Shown in pieces: positions 36,960 to 49,737 of a DNA stretch of 64,000 nt (its first letter is position 1; each line of letters starts with the position of its first letter). This stretch comes from Pogona vitticeps (lineage: Eukaryota > Chordata > Lepidosauria > Squamata > Agamidae). The translations under genes were made by a program, and so were the position numbers. The notes under the pieces were generated by a model, which saw nothing but the letters and a program-made list of their open reading frames with translations, searched no databases and had not been told where the DNA came from. The stretch covers positions 203,451,472-203,515,471 of the forward strand of contig NC_135783.1 of NCBI RefSeq assembly GCF_051106095.1, read 5' to 3'.

Positions 36960-37685
36960 TATTTGGTTAAGAATTACTGCAAGTTGGATCAGGGTCTCGG
37001 TGTTGCTATTTAAATGTCAATAAAACAGATATGCTTAATGCAGTATTATTTACATTGACAATTGTAAATCTACAAGTACAATTTACAATCACCATTAATC
37101 GCTTATACAGAACACTGCTGAAATTGGAAAAACTGAAGGAAGACGTTCCTATCTCCCGTTCTTCCTGCTTTGCTTGTATTCTGCTTTTATCACTGGTAAG
37201 CCCCAGACAGATACGTAAACAGCATAATCAAAAGCAACACTAAAGGGTTTCAAAAAGAAGTCAGTTGTATTGTTCTTCAGAAATAATTTTTTACACTAAG
37301 CCATTCATTCAAAACTGTAAATAAAGAACACCTGACTGCTTGCAGTATCTTTGCTCAATACAAATAACCACACTTCCCAAGATTTTTTCAATTAAGTATC
37401 ATAAAAGCAAGGTATGTTTGGACAAGGCAGAGTGAGTGTTGCTAACAAGATTTTGCTCTATAGGAAACCATTTTGGGAAGAATCTAGAAGGCTCCAAGAC
37501 TTTGACAAGGGAAGCAAATCTGCTAGCTGGTAAAAATAACAATGCGTTCTGTGGTACTTGAAAGAGCAACACATTTATTATAGCATAACATATTCTTTAA
37601 GGTGCCCAAGTACTCTCATGTTGTTGGGTTTTTTTGCTGTAAAAGAATAACACAGCCACTTCTCTAGAACCTGCTAGCTAGTATG

Positions 37686-38080
37686 TAGAGATGGGCATGA
37701 CTCAAGTTGTCGTGCTTTATACAAAGTGTACCTCGGCTAACTGGACCACTCACCTTGCATTATGCGCCACTGGGGTCCTCCTTCCCTGCTGGAGCTCCAA
37801 CCTGGGCAGGATCTCAGCCAGCCCTTCCCCACCCCCTCTAGCAGCTAACCATTTCATGACTGTGCAGGAGGAATCTCTGTCCTGCCTCCTCATTAGCTGC
37901 TGGAGGAGAGAGGGACGGGCTGGTCAAGCTCCTGCCTGGACTGGAGTGCTGCTGGAGGAGGAGGATCCCAGTGAGTGGGCCAGATGACTGTGGGGGCGGA
38001 GGAAGAGTCCATTTGATAGCTGTGGTAATGCATGACATGCTTCATATAAAGTGCGACAATTTGAGTTGTGCCTGTCTCTA
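37686..38080. mobile_element. hAT-like MITE with TAGAGATGGG ends
   Basis: Begins TAGAGATGGGCATGACTCAA and ends TTGAGTTGTGCCTGTCTCTA; about 35-base imperfect inverted ends. The ends match the element at 45,279. The interior is GC-rich and different. Flanks CTAGTATG and AGTATAAA do not show an exact 8-bp duplication. Confidence 0.65.
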
Positions 38081-38090
38081 AGTATAAATA

Positions 38091-38175
38091 AATTTTAGAT
38101 CTTGCACCTCCATAACCTGCAGAGTAAATCGTTATATATTTACCTGTTATTTATGTAGGAGCAAGATCTAAAATT
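38091..38175. mobile_element. Small hairpin MITE
   Basis: Perfect 15-base arms AATTTTAGATCTTGC / GCAAGATCTAAAATT continuing imperfectly inward, 85 bp. It begins 10 bases after the element ending at 38,080. Confidence 0.6.
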
Positions 38176-38269
38176 CAAATACTGTAGATGAACAGTTGCA
38201 TAAATGATATCTTTGAAGGAAAGATACAGAGAAACAATGTGAGTCAGTTACATTACATACATTACTTAC

Positions 38270-38327
38270 TCATTTGACAAAGTTTTTTCGCAAGACTGTA
38301 TTTCTGTTCCATTATTGCTTTGAGAAA
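38270..38327 (-). CDS. ERICH2: ERICH2 exon f
   Basis: A 58-base exon encoding FLKAIMEQKYSLAKKLCQM, an amphipathic helix typical of the conserved core. Acceptor TTCCTTGTAG, donor ATGA|GTAAGTAA. Phase 0 in, phase 1 out. Confidence 0.85.
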
Positions 38328-39297
38328 CTACAAGGAATATTTAAATGTATGCAGATTAATATAAAGAAGCTCCTTTTATTTTATACATTGAACAACTTGT
38401 AGACAGTTTTGAAAGAAAATAACATCTTACAGTTAGAATTGGTTTTAGTCCCCAACATTTCAGAACTACCTCTACATCTAACAGTCACGGCATGGATAAG
38501 TTACTTTTTGGGTCTACAAATCCCAGAGTTCTTCCACTAGCGTGCCTAATCCCTGCCCTAACAGATTTTTCATTTTCAGTGAAGTTACAAACATAACACA
38601 TTCCCAAAGCTGAATGTAGCCAGCTGCCCTGGTTTGAACATCACTCAACCCATCTCAAGACCCCAACAGAATGCAGTGGCTGCCATGCAGAGTCTGACTT
38701 GAAGTTCAATACACACTGCAGTTTTTTCAGACAAAGATATATAATACAGCAAGTATTGTGTGTTATGCAGAACCTCCAGACCCGTACAAATTAGCATCAT
38801 CAGACAGACATCACATTACATGCCTTATCTGTAGCCATGCCTATAACACTCTGCTTATCTCAGGGTGGCAAATATGCATTCCAGATGCTGTTGGACTGCA
38901 ACTCTTTTCATACCTCACTAGTGGTTTTGCTGGCTGCAGCTGACAGGATTTGCAGCTCAACAACACGGGAAGACTCATATGTTGCCCACATTGGAAAAGG
39001 TGGGGTGTCGTTTTTCACTCTAGTTCCAGAATTCCACAGGCAGCATGACTTCTAGTGAGCTCTGATTGTACTCCAAAAAGTCATTTCCCAAGCACTCGAT
39101 TTAAACAAGTACAATGCTGATTCTTGTCTCATTCTACAGGCCTTTATAGCTACTGAGATTTTATTTATTTGTTTTATTTATAGTTCACCTCTCTCATATT
39201 TTGAGAATAATTTATCATACTGAGAGGCATTCAGAAGTTTACTTCCTCAGCATGGAAGGCTAGTTTTGCTAGAATGCCAATTTAAAATCACTTGTAC

Positions 39298-39491
39298 CTC
39301 TCCCATTAATTGTAGTGGTGCAATTCTCTTTGCAGCTACATTATCATTTTGTTCATTGTTTTCATCATCATCTGAACTCTCTGGCAACCGCTCATCTTCA
39401 TTTTGTTTATCTGCATGCTCTTTTTGCATTTCAGATTGGATCTCACTGTTGCTGGTCTCTTCAAAATTCTTGGAATTTTTCATTTTTTCAT
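39298..39491 (-). CDS. ERICH2: ERICH2 exon e (acidic linker)
   Basis: The longest exon here (194 bases). Acceptor TTTCTATAG, donor GGAGAG|GTACAAG. It starts EKMKNSKNFEETSNSE, passes through an acidic stretch around PESSDDDENNEQNDN, and ends IAPLQLMGE, the start of the conserved C-terminal unit. It leaves in phase 0. Confidence 0.85.
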
Positions 39492-40103
39492 CTATAGAAA
39501 ATCAATGCATTATACATGAAGAGGCAGTTGCAATCAGCAAATGTGAGTTATAATAGTTAAAATATCATACAAGCTTTGTTCTAACACATTAATAACAGCA
39601 AATATTTACACTAGAAAGACCATATTGTGATTTATTTGATTAACTTTTCTAAAATGGTTACTATTTAGCTTCTTCCTATCTGAAAGAGTATTTAAATATA
39701 GATAAGATGAATTGTACCAGACACCGGTATAGCAGAATGGTGTCTGTTTGATGTGTTTTATGTTGGTTTATGTTCTAAGAGCTACATTGAGAAATGTCTG
39801 TTTTTGTGAGGAAGCTGTGGAAATCTGGTATGTTTTCACTGGAACTTGTACAAAAGCAGCATCTATGCGTACATACAAAGAACTAGTTTTGGTAAAAGAG
39901 GATATTCTAGGCAGACAAGTCCCTATTAGACAGCAACTCCAAACTCAGTGAAAGGGTTTGAGGTGGTTGTTATTTTGCTGATGGCACATCCAGGTGGGTG
40001 GCGCAAATGCCAGAAACCCATTGCTCATTTCTGTACATACAACACATCATTGAGCATCTTATCTTTGGGACTGTCACAGACCAAGATTCTCCTTTTACTT
40101 TTA

Positions 40104-40524
40104 CAGTGGTGCATCGCACAGCGAGGTTAATCCGTCCTGGATTAACCCTCGCTGTGTGAAACATCACTGAGCGGTAAGAAAAAAGCCATTGGAATGCATT
40201 AAACTTAGTTTAATGCATTCCAATCGGCTGATTTACTCACCGTTCAGCGAAGTTTTTCAATGGCCGGCAGCCATTTTCGCGCCCTCCCCTCGCTTAACGA
40301 GGGCGTGAAAACGCTGCGCGCGGCCATTTCAGCTGTTCCGGCGGCCATTTTGTTGCCGCGGAACAGCTGATCGGCGGGTCGCAAAGCAAACCGCTTACCG
40401 ACCTTCGCTCTGCGATTTTCGCCCATTGGGGCCATCGCTCTGCGATCGCATTAGCGATCGAAAAAGCATCACCGTAGAGCGAATTCATCGCTCTACGGTG
40501 CGCTCGTTCTGCGAGGCACCACTG
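40104..40524. mobile_element. Tigger/pogo-like MITE
   Basis: CAGTGGTGCATCGCACAGCG...TGCGAGGCACCACTG between TA dinucleotides, 421 bp. Internal inverted pairs include ATTAAACTTAGTTTAAT and GCCCTCCCCTCGCTTAACGAGGGC, and CGATCGCATTAGCGATCG. Same group as 29,585. Confidence 0.82.
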
Positions 40525-40942
40525 TATTTCTCTCTCATCAGCAAGTCAGCATGTGCACTTCTATTTTGTTCTAGGTTTATAAAAAAGGTCTTTGCACATA
40601 TATGTTTTGATCCCCATGAATACACAGTCTGTTCTGTCCCCTTTGTACATGCAGTATCACCTGAAAGTTTCTATCAGCAGAACTAAATGTATCATTACTT
40701 TTCTGATCAGAAATCCGCTTATCATGTATTATTGAGCAATTCCTTTTTGAGCATCACCATATAGAAAGCAGTGGCTATTTCTGCTTCAATAATTCCTTGT
40801 TCATGCTGCCCAACTCCTTCATAATATATTTCTTGAGAGCTCAGTTTTGCACTTGTGTCTGCACATTGGCTATCACTATTCACTTGTCTCTCAGAACATT
40901 CTGCTTTTACAACAGGTACAATTGACTGAAAGTCTGTGATTC

Positions 40943-41424
40943 TGTTTGTGGCTCTTGGTGGGTGTGGCCCCTGTTTGTCTCACTAAACACAGAGCTCACA
41001 AAGGCAAACCAAAACACCTCTTGACACGCTGCCACCAGCTGACCTCCTTATCAACTTAGAAAAGATGAAGGTCCATTCAGTACTGACTTTTTTATAGGAC
41101 AGTTTTTTTAAAAATTATAGTTGGTTTCTGGAACAATTCATAAGCACATTCTTCAAGTTTCATCAAGCTTCAATATTAACCCTCTATACTAATTATCACA
41201 GTTTACATTCAGACTAATCACTCCTCAGACCCCAAACTATCCTTCTCTCTCTGATTCCTAACACAGACTGACCTCAGACTTAGACTGACTCAGACTCAAT
41301 TTCGATTTAACTCCTCCTCTCTCAGGCTATGCCTTTTAACATCTCTTATAGCCGCGCCTTTTAAACACAGCATATAATTCATGTATAATACATAACTTAT
41401 TGCGTAACAGGGGTGAACGCTACA
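40943..41424 (-). repeat. Probable solo LTR of a Ty3/gypsy or retroviral element
   Basis: On the minus strand it would start TGTAGCGTTCACCCCTGTTA, contain a TATAAGAGAT box and end CCAAGAGCCACAAACA. About 480 bp. No internal region is next to it and I see no matching target duplication, so the bounds are tentative. An old fossil copy. Confidence 0.45.
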
Positions 41425-42269
41425 GTGGGAAAATGTTTCTAAAGACTCTGAAAGTGATTCAAAGAAAGATGTTACTTACTGATTGTGCCTTAAAATTCCT
41501 GCTTATGTCAAGCTCTGTTCAAGTTTAAGAATCAAATGAAGCAAGCTTTCAACAATTGTCCCTTTCTCATCTTTATGTTTAGAGATTTGTGTTGTGATCA
41601 GATGGAATTCACCCTTTCTGTTGCAAGAGCTAAATTTAATACCTCTCATATATCTTTGACTTTATTGTACCTTCAAATATGTGCAGTTTGGCTCTTAATC
41701 AACAGAGAAACTATTATATCTGCAGTGTTTTAGTCTTCCTCAAAATCAGTTCTCTGTTTGATTGTACTTGCGTTAACTGCAGGATCTTTTGTTCTGAGAG
41801 CAATACATTTTCTTGTTGGAGCCGAGACTGCATGCTAAAGGCCCATAGGTGTTACTGTGGTCTCTTGGGGATTTTAAGTGTTCTTCTCTTTCTTTCTTAG
41901 CTGTCCTGTATGTGTTCTCTTTTAGTTCAGAGAAGTACTCCAAACTCCAATGTGACTTTAATTAATATGAACTCAAACACCACATCTGCTGAATTCTATT
42001 TCTCAGTAAGCTTAGTTTCTGGAATATCAGACCATAATCTATCAGCGGAGCAAGCTACACCAAGCAGCTGGTAACAAAATGTGTGATTCAGTGCTCAATA
42101 TTAAATGGCTAGCACGGCAGATTTCTCCTTTCTGGAAGGAAATCACACCCACACTTCTGATTCTAAGTAAATAAGCTTAGTTATATTTCTATCTAATTCT
42201 TCCCCTGCAAAGACATGCATGTTCTTCAGTGTAAGCTGAGTTACACCTAGTTATCTCAAGTTACAGATT

Positions 42270-42465
42270 TCGGTTCAATATCAGGAAAAACTTTCTAACT
42301 GTAAGAGAGTGAAACCAATTACCTTGAGAGGCGGTGAGTATTCCAACACTGGAGGCATTCAAGAGGAACTTAGACACTCACCTGGCAGATATCCTTTGAT
42401 TTCTATTCCTGGACTTGATGGCCTTATAGGCCCCTTCTAACTTCATTATTCATTATGATCTCCAA
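42270..42465 (+). mobile_element. CR1 LINE 3' end
   Basis: Contains CAATATCAGGAAAAACTTTC, AACACTGGAGGCATTCAAGA, and the terminal GATGGCCTTATAGGCCCCTT followed by ATTATTCATTATGATC, the CR1 3' repeat. 5'-truncated, in an ERICH2 intron. Confidence 0.88.
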
Positions 42466-42469
42466 CACA

Positions 42470-44310
42470 TATTGTGCATTACTACTGATTTGTCACATGG
42501 AAGAAGCTAAGTCAGAGCACACTTCTAATTTGAGCACCATTCCAATTACTTAAGACAGCTCAGGTTCAGATGAGCTGACAACAGGCCAGCTGAAGTTGTG
42601 AAAATCCCATTTAAGGATGCTGGAAATGACTTTGTACTAACCTCAGCTTGGCCTAGCTTTGCACTGACATATGTCTGTGCCACTAGGCTGGAAGAAGGAT
42701 GGATCTGGCATAACTTAGGCCCTCCCTTGCTCTGCCCCTTTTAAATTCTTCTGCATAAAAGACCTTAGTGAGTGAAAGGGGTCTCTGAAGTCAGCCAGAA
42801 GTCTTTGTGAAGGAGGCTCTGTTAACAGAAGAGCATTTATGCTGCAAAAGAAGCTTCTGTCTATTCCACCCTGTCTATGTCTGGCACATCTTTAAGTTAA
42901 GATAGCACTAATCTATACATCTTTTGAACTGCTTCCAAGAAGACAGGTTGTGAAATTTTTAACAGGTGAGTTGGTGAAAGATAAACCAAAACTCTGAACT
43001 CCAGAACTCTCAATTTCTGTGGAACAAATGTCTCACACACCCCTCTCCAATGCATTGGAATTCCTGAGTTTTGTGAAGCGATAAATGCATTTGTCTATCA
43101 ACAATTCTGTAACTACATTGGACTTGTACCTTTGGCCCTACTGGTGTTTGCCTGTTATTTTTGATGGATGATGCAATGATGGTTTCCCCCCCTCTCCAGA
43201 ATCTGGATTCCAAGATGTGTGCCCCATGTCTGTGCAAATGGATTTATTCACACGTTTGAACATCACCCTGGATCTAAAAGTCTCTAGATGAAGGCCTGTT
43301 AAATAATATTCTAAATAAAAAATTTAAATATAAATACCTAATTATGTCTTACTAAGGCCCACCACAGGTCTTTATAACTTCCCTTTTCCTATTTCCATCT
43401 GAACCTACCAGATCTGGATTGCATTTTCTATCCTCCCATTTGATCATGGAACTCACTTACCAAGTGCCTTACGTTCCATAGTTTACTTCATGGTTGTTAG
43501 TCCTGTTAGCCAATATCCACAGGGCAGTTTTGTGTGTTGAAACATCTATATCTGCCTAGTCACCTATTTGTCTGAGTGAGTCATGACATCCCAAACAATT
43601 TATGATACTACAGCTGAGCTCACAAAAAGATAATTGAAAGAAGTAGGTAAGTTATTTATACTGAATATGGAAATCAGCTTTTTTCAAGAGTAGAAAAAAG
43701 TTATTTATGACAGTTGACTTGTCTACAACTGACACTTTTTCAAAAAGAGAAAATACGGTGAGGAGAAATAGAAAGATTGCTATTTAATTCATCCCCTTTT
43801 GTTACATGCCCAGAGCCTTGCTTTGGTTTGAATACCGGTTTGGCTAATCAATTTTTTATTCATTTGAAAAGTGATCCTGAGAGAGAATGTTTCTCCTAAG
43901 ATAGTGCCTTTTGTAACATATGTTAAAAGATTCCCTTTGTCTATGTTTTCATATTAACAAGACATCCCACTGAAAAATATCCCATTTTATATCTGTAACA
44001 CTGCAACGACAGGACCACATACGGCATTGCTGGTATAGCAGAGGATGGAAGAAATGTATCAGAATCTTTCTCCTGCCAATATCAGCTACTAAATGTTAGT
44101 TAAGGAATGGTATTTCACTAAGGAAATACTAAGAGTACATGGCTAGAATATTGCTCTGCATTCCCTCTGAGCTAATTCTGCCTTTGCTCAAGTTTGCACT
44201 ATAAAATTAAGGTTCACATCAAGATGAAAAACACATATTAACCGCATCTCTTTCATACAGCCAAGCAAATATCCTTTTGAAACAATGTTTAAAATAATAT
44301 TTTGTTTGAA
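42470..44310. other. ERICH2 intron, nothing recognised
   Basis: AT-rich intron sequence with no named repeat. Confidence 0.5.
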
Positions 44311-44315
44311 CCAAC

Positions 44316-44408
44316 CATTGACATCTGATTCTGTCTTAGCCTCAATTATTTTAGTTTCATGATTCAGTCTTTGCAAATCACTTCTTAGTTTTTCATCATT
44401 GCGAATTT
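44316..44408 (-). CDS. ERICH2: ERICH2 exon d
   Basis: A 93-base exon after a long T-rich tract ending CCCCAG. It encodes EIRNDEKLRSDLQRLNHE and TKIIEAKTESDVN, a charged segment likely to be helical. The donor AATG|GTTGGT is weaker than the others; it was chosen because it gives the phase that exon e needs. Confidence 0.75.
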
Positions 44409-44919
44409 CTGGGGATAAGAACAAAAAAAAATCAGGCAGAAGCACATGTCAGTCAAGAATAAAAGTGGCAGTACTACTCTCAAACTTACTTTGCTCTGTA
44501 AGTAGAGAAAGTTACACTATTTCACTTACAAATAGTTTGTTTCATATACTACTTAAACTAACACATAGTAATATAAAAGCAAGTTCCCTACTTGTAAAAT
44601 CAGAGTACTCAGTAATCACAGTGCCAAACTGTTTGTTCATTCAGTCTTTATCTCCTTTCATTTCAGAGGGAGGAGAAATGCTTGCTGGAATGCATGCTAC
44701 TAGCTGCAGTAGACGATCACTGAGAAACTGAATTTCAAAAATACAGAACGTGTAATAATAGGTATGTATGTTTCAAAGTATGTTAATAGTGGTGGGCACA
44801 AATTGAAAACATAGTGATGTGTTGTGATTCATATTTCATCAAGACTGATGAATCACAAATTTACGCTTGTTTCTGACAAATCAATTTCTCATTTTGTCTT
44901 GACTTTAAAACTCCCCCTC

Positions 44920-45165
44920 CAACACCCAGAGACATTAAAATCACAGAGATGTTTCCCCTGACTCTCCTCTACAAGCCCTGCAAGTTTGGTGAAGTTTGAG
45001 TTTCATACATCTGAGTTATACACTCACAAAGAGCTGCCCCCCTATAGACACCTTGAGACACCAACATCACAGAGAAGCTTCTCCTGACTCTCCTCTACAG
45101 TCCCTCTAAGTTTGGTGAAGACTGGGTTTTGGATATACACTCATAAGGTGGGTCCCAAGGAAGTG
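44920..45165. repeat. Diverged tandem duplication, unit about 122 bases
   Basis: The two units share CCTGACTCTCCTCTACA, AAGTTTGGTGAAG and TACACTCA in the same order and spacing. Confidence 0.7.
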
Positions 45166-45278
45166 CCCTTTAGCAGCTGTCTTGTGGAAGTGCTGGAATT
45201 TTTCCCACAAACATCAGTGGGCATAACTTTATGCTATGCCAAGTGCAACAAAATTTCAGGCAAAAAAGCACTGATGAG

Positions 45279-45626
45279 TAGAGATGGGGATACAGTATTT
45301 GTATTTGTATACAAATACCCCTACATGGTTGACATAACGAGGGTCTGGTCCCACTGGGGCCAGACCGTTGACTCACCAGTCTGCTGCTGCAGCAGCTCTG
45401 TGCTCCCTCTCCAATTGCTCTGGAGCTTGCAGTCAACTAGCCACTTGTCAGCCTGGCAGGGAGGTTCATCTTCCCTCCTTCTTCCAGGAGTGGCTAGTTG
45501 ACCGTGAGCTCCAGAGTGATTGGAAGGGAATGTGGAGCCGGTGTTAGCAGCAGACGGGTGAATGGACCCTTGTTATGTCCACCTGTGCAGGGGTATTTGT
45601 ATATAATACAAATACCCCCATCTCTA
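45279..45626. mobile_element. hAT MITE with exact 8-bp target duplication
   Basis: Starts TAGAGATGGGGATACAG and ends AAATACCCCCATCTCTA. CTGATGAG flanks both ends (45,271-45,278 and 45,627-45,634). Each end also carries a small internal palindrome around TTTGTATACAAA. 348 bp, no transposase. Confidence 0.9.
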
Positions 45627-45922
45627 CTGATGAGAGTAAGGTTATATAATTTGACTGAGCAAACAAAGGGTGATGGAAAGGGGAGAAAAGAAGTTCTATT
45701 GACCCTTGTGGGAAATGTTCTTCAGAGTGACACTGAATGCATGTAATGTTCCTGCCAATCTCCATATTTCCATTTTCCCACTTACTCTGAACTACAGGTC
45801 TAAGTGATTTCCATTATTTTTAGAAGTTGAAGCTATCTACATATATAGAAAAGGGAAAATGTGTCCCAAGTATCAGTCTAACAACACAGAACCACACAAG
45901 CTCATGGAAACAGCAAACTTAC

Positions 45923-46005
45923 CCAGTTCTTCTGCTATGCAGCCATGCAGTCTTACACTCATATTTGGATTTTTATTTTGTGTAATCCTGGTTAAATCCT
46001 TCCAT
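45923..46005 (-). CDS. ERICH2: ERICH2 exon c
   Basis: An 83-base exon encoding KWKDLTRITQNKNPNMSV and RLHGCIAEEL. Acceptor AAACGTAG, donor CTGG|GTAAGTT. It enters in phase 2 and leaves in phase 1, matching both neighbours. Confidence 0.8.
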
Positions 46006-46439
46006 CTACGTTTTGCAAGACAAGTAACACATATTTTTACAAATAAAAACTGGGGCTACAGCACTAATATGCTTTGAAGTCACTTTCTACAATATGCTAC
46101 CTGTTGCAAAGGTAAAGTATTATCAGGTCAAAATAGCTATCTGAAAGTTAATTAGTCATGACAACAAGTGCCTCTTGGAGTATAATGTGTACACATTTTT
46201 TTTTAAAGGTGGAAGACATTGTGGGTCTATTTAATCTTGACAAAAAAAGAAAGGCTGCCTGGAACTAATGTTGATCTACTGTCCATCCCAGAAGCACCAC
46301 TGGATTGCTTCCAGCACAAACAAAGATGTTTGAATATATAATTTAGAAATGCTCATCACTGCATTTGCTACCTCCATATCCTCACCGAAATTAATCTGTT
46401 ACATTTGCATGTTCCACAATGAGCTCAAAATGGCTCTCC

Positions 46440-46600
46440 TCTGTAGTGTAACCTCACAATAGCTCTGTAGGATGGATTACACAGACAGAGATTGCTCCAA
46501 TCTCCATCCAGCTAATTTCATTTCTCAGTGAGGGCTTAAACCCGGGTCTCCCAAATCCCATTCCCATACTGAAACCACTGCACCACACTCCTTGCTTGCA
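46440..46600 (-). mobile_element. tRNA/MIR-type SINE
   Basis: The minus strand shows GGAGTGTGGTGCAGTGGTTT, then GGGAGACCCGGGTTTAAGCC (B-box-like), in the order A-box side to B-box of a tRNA-headed SINE. Strongly diverged tail. Confidence 0.65.
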
Positions 46601-46678
46601 ATAACTGCTAGTAACACCTAGTGAAGGAGCAGAGGACGTCAATATGACAACTACGTGCTCCTCAGTATAGTGCTAGAT

Positions 46679-47291
<613 letters not shown>

Positions 47292-47937
47292 TGCTAGATA
47301 ATTTACCATGTTGGGCTTTTTGTTGTTTCCCACTGACAAGCATCACGTACACACAAGCCTCATAGGCTTAAATCCTGCAGCATAACTTCCTGTAGAAGGG
47401 CATTAAGTCATGATGTCACCAGTAGGGACCAATTTTTGTAATTAAAATTTTCCTACTTCTGTCCAATGGCTTTTTCAGCTCTCATATAGTCAAGTCAAGA
47501 CAAGACAAGCTCTCATATAGTCCTTTTTGTCACATGGAAGCCATGGGAGTCACAGGACAGATGGAGGAAGTATTTAATTACTGAAAATTCCTACCACCAG
47601 ATAACATTACTGGCAGGGAGAGATTTTGTGTAACTAGCAGCCCTCACAGCTTTCACACAATGAAAGGAATTACAAGAGAGTAAGAAAATATGTGGAACAG
47701 AATTGGGATGTTTTAATTACCAAAAATTGCCCCCTACTGAAGACAGCACCCCCCCTTCCAAACATGTAAGTTATTCAACAGGATTTTAGTCATAGTGTTT
47801 CAAGAGAAAGTCTTAAGAATTAGGTGAGATCGGCAGTGTTGTACAAAAAGATTATAGTTAACTACTGAAAAAGCTCTATGTCAGCATTTTGTTCTCATAA
47901 CAGAATTAATTAAGAACTCAACTGAAGTGAGACTTAC

Positions 47938-48021
47938 TTTTCTAATGATTTAGCAGCACATAACAAGATCTGCTTTGATGGAGTGTAAGGTCTACTTGCA
48001 GATTCATTTCCACATCCCAGG
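47938..48021 (-). CDS. ERICH2: ERICH2 exon b
   Basis: An 84-base exon encoding RLGCGNESASRPYTPSKQ and then ILLCAAKSLE. Acceptor AAGGCAG, donor AAAA|GTAAGTC. A second AG four bases upstream would break the phase with exon a, so the later AG is chosen. Confidence 0.78.
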
Positions 48022-48714
48022 CTGCCTTAGTTGAAAAAACAAAAAGAAAAGAAAAGAAAAATGAACTCCTACAGAAAGTTTAACCATGAATGAGAGAATA
48101 ATTGTTCCACCACAATACAAAGCTTCTAACCAAACTTTGCTTTGTTGCAGCCTTTTATTTATTTCTCCCTTCCTTGTATTCTGTACTTCCAGATACCAGC
48201 ATCTTATTTAGATTTAGTAGCAAGTCAAACAAGATACAGAATATGTGCATAAATTAAGTGATTCAAACTGTGTAGTAATCAATAAACTTCTAAAATTTAA
48301 TTTAATTATTGCTACACAAGACTGCTTAGTAAAGCTATATCATCACAGAATTTCAGTTGCTCTTGCAGTGAATCTCACATTGAAAGTCTTTGGTTTATCT
48401 AGCAAACAAGTGCCAACTTTCTATTGCATTATGCCAAACCTAGAATACCCTGCTCATCTTTCATAGTTAGGGGGCAATCAGAAATACATCTATTTAAAAT
48501 ATAGACCAACTGAAGCAGGATTCACATGAGTAAAATACAGGATTGCTACTTACATATATAGCAAATGGCACAACAGTAAAATATCTATTCTATAAAACAG
48601 ATTTGCAGTAGAAATTAACCCAGTTGCTGATATGAATGTAGTTTTCAGCTGTATTCCGTACAACTCTTGTTAGAACACCTTAACATGAAAATGGCTATTG
48701 TTTCTGAGACATTT

Positions 48715-49024
48715 TACAACACATGTTCCCAGGCTTTGGAACCCACTATCAAGAGGAACTGGGCTACTTCCCCAACCCCCTGAGGCTCTTCTCCAGCCAG
48801 GCAATGATATAGCTATTCACACAGGCTGTGGCCTTTAAGCCAACATCGTTTTTTCTGAGATGGGTTTTAAAAGGTGGGTGTGGCTTATTTAATTATAATA
48901 ATGAATTTTTAATTGATTTGCTTTTATGTTTAAATTAATGGTATTTTATCTTCCTTGATACTGTTGTTAGTTAACCTGAGCATGACCTGTATAGAAATGT
49001 GGATACAAATAAAATAAATACATT
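48715..49024 (+). mobile_element. L2-type LINE 3' region
   Basis: CTTTGGAACCCACTATCAAG, then CTGAGGCTCTTCTCCAGCC, an AT-rich stretch, and an ATAAAATAAATA tail: the common order of L2-type 3' ends. Diverged, hence old. Confidence 0.6.
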
Positions 49025-49144
49025 GGATTAAAAAAAATCCTTAGCAGCACACTGTGTCTATGCAGGGGACTGGACTGGAAACAGGATAAGTTGCAACAAA
49101 TACAATTTAACAAATTACTCATGGGCAGGAGGCATGAATTATAC

Positions 49145-49245
49145 AGTTTGCACTAAATATGATCACAGAGTTGGATAGGGTTAAAAATCTATTTAGTCCA
49201 ACCTCCCTATGCAAAGGCAAGAGGCCTGGAGCCCTCCCAGTAGAT
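49145..49245 (-). mobile_element. CR1-like fragment
   Basis: Contains GATCACAGAGTTGGATAGGG and TTTAGTCCAACCTCCC, the complement of the CR1 3' end. Short and diverged. Confidence 0.5.
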
Positions 49246-49624
49246 CAACATGTTCAGGCCAGATAAGAATGCCTTATTAACAACAGCAGGTTAAATGCAA
49301 GAGATATTTACACAGACTATCCCTGGATAACTTGTGTAAACAACTGAAATTACATACTGCAGGGGACGGTAACCCAGTTCAACTCAGTTAACAAAGCAAC
49401 TTGACAGATCATTTTAAAAAACTTAACATAACGTAAAAAATAAGACAAAGAATCTCGATGAATTCAGCATTGAACCTATATAGCCCAATTGAAATCCTAT
49501 ACAAAGAAACTAGGCCAAAAGACTGCATCTGTGAACAGATTCTGAAACCTAGTATCAGTTACCCAAATTATAAATGTTGCACTGCAAACCAAGAAAATCA
49601 CTTATCTTTGGATATCTGACTTCG

Positions 49625-49737
49625 CAGTGGTCCTCAACCTTGGGCCTCCAGATGTTCTTGGACTACAACTCCCAGAAGCCTTCAACACCACCTCTGCTGG
49701 CCAAGAACATCTGGAGGCCCAAGGTTGGGGATCACTA
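49625..49737. mobile_element. hAT-type hairpin MITE
   Basis: CAGTGGTCCTCAACCTTGGG...CCCAAGGTTGGGGATCACTA, arms of about 40 bases with GGACTACAACTCCCAGAAG in the loop. Flanking 8-mers do not match. Confidence 0.8.
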
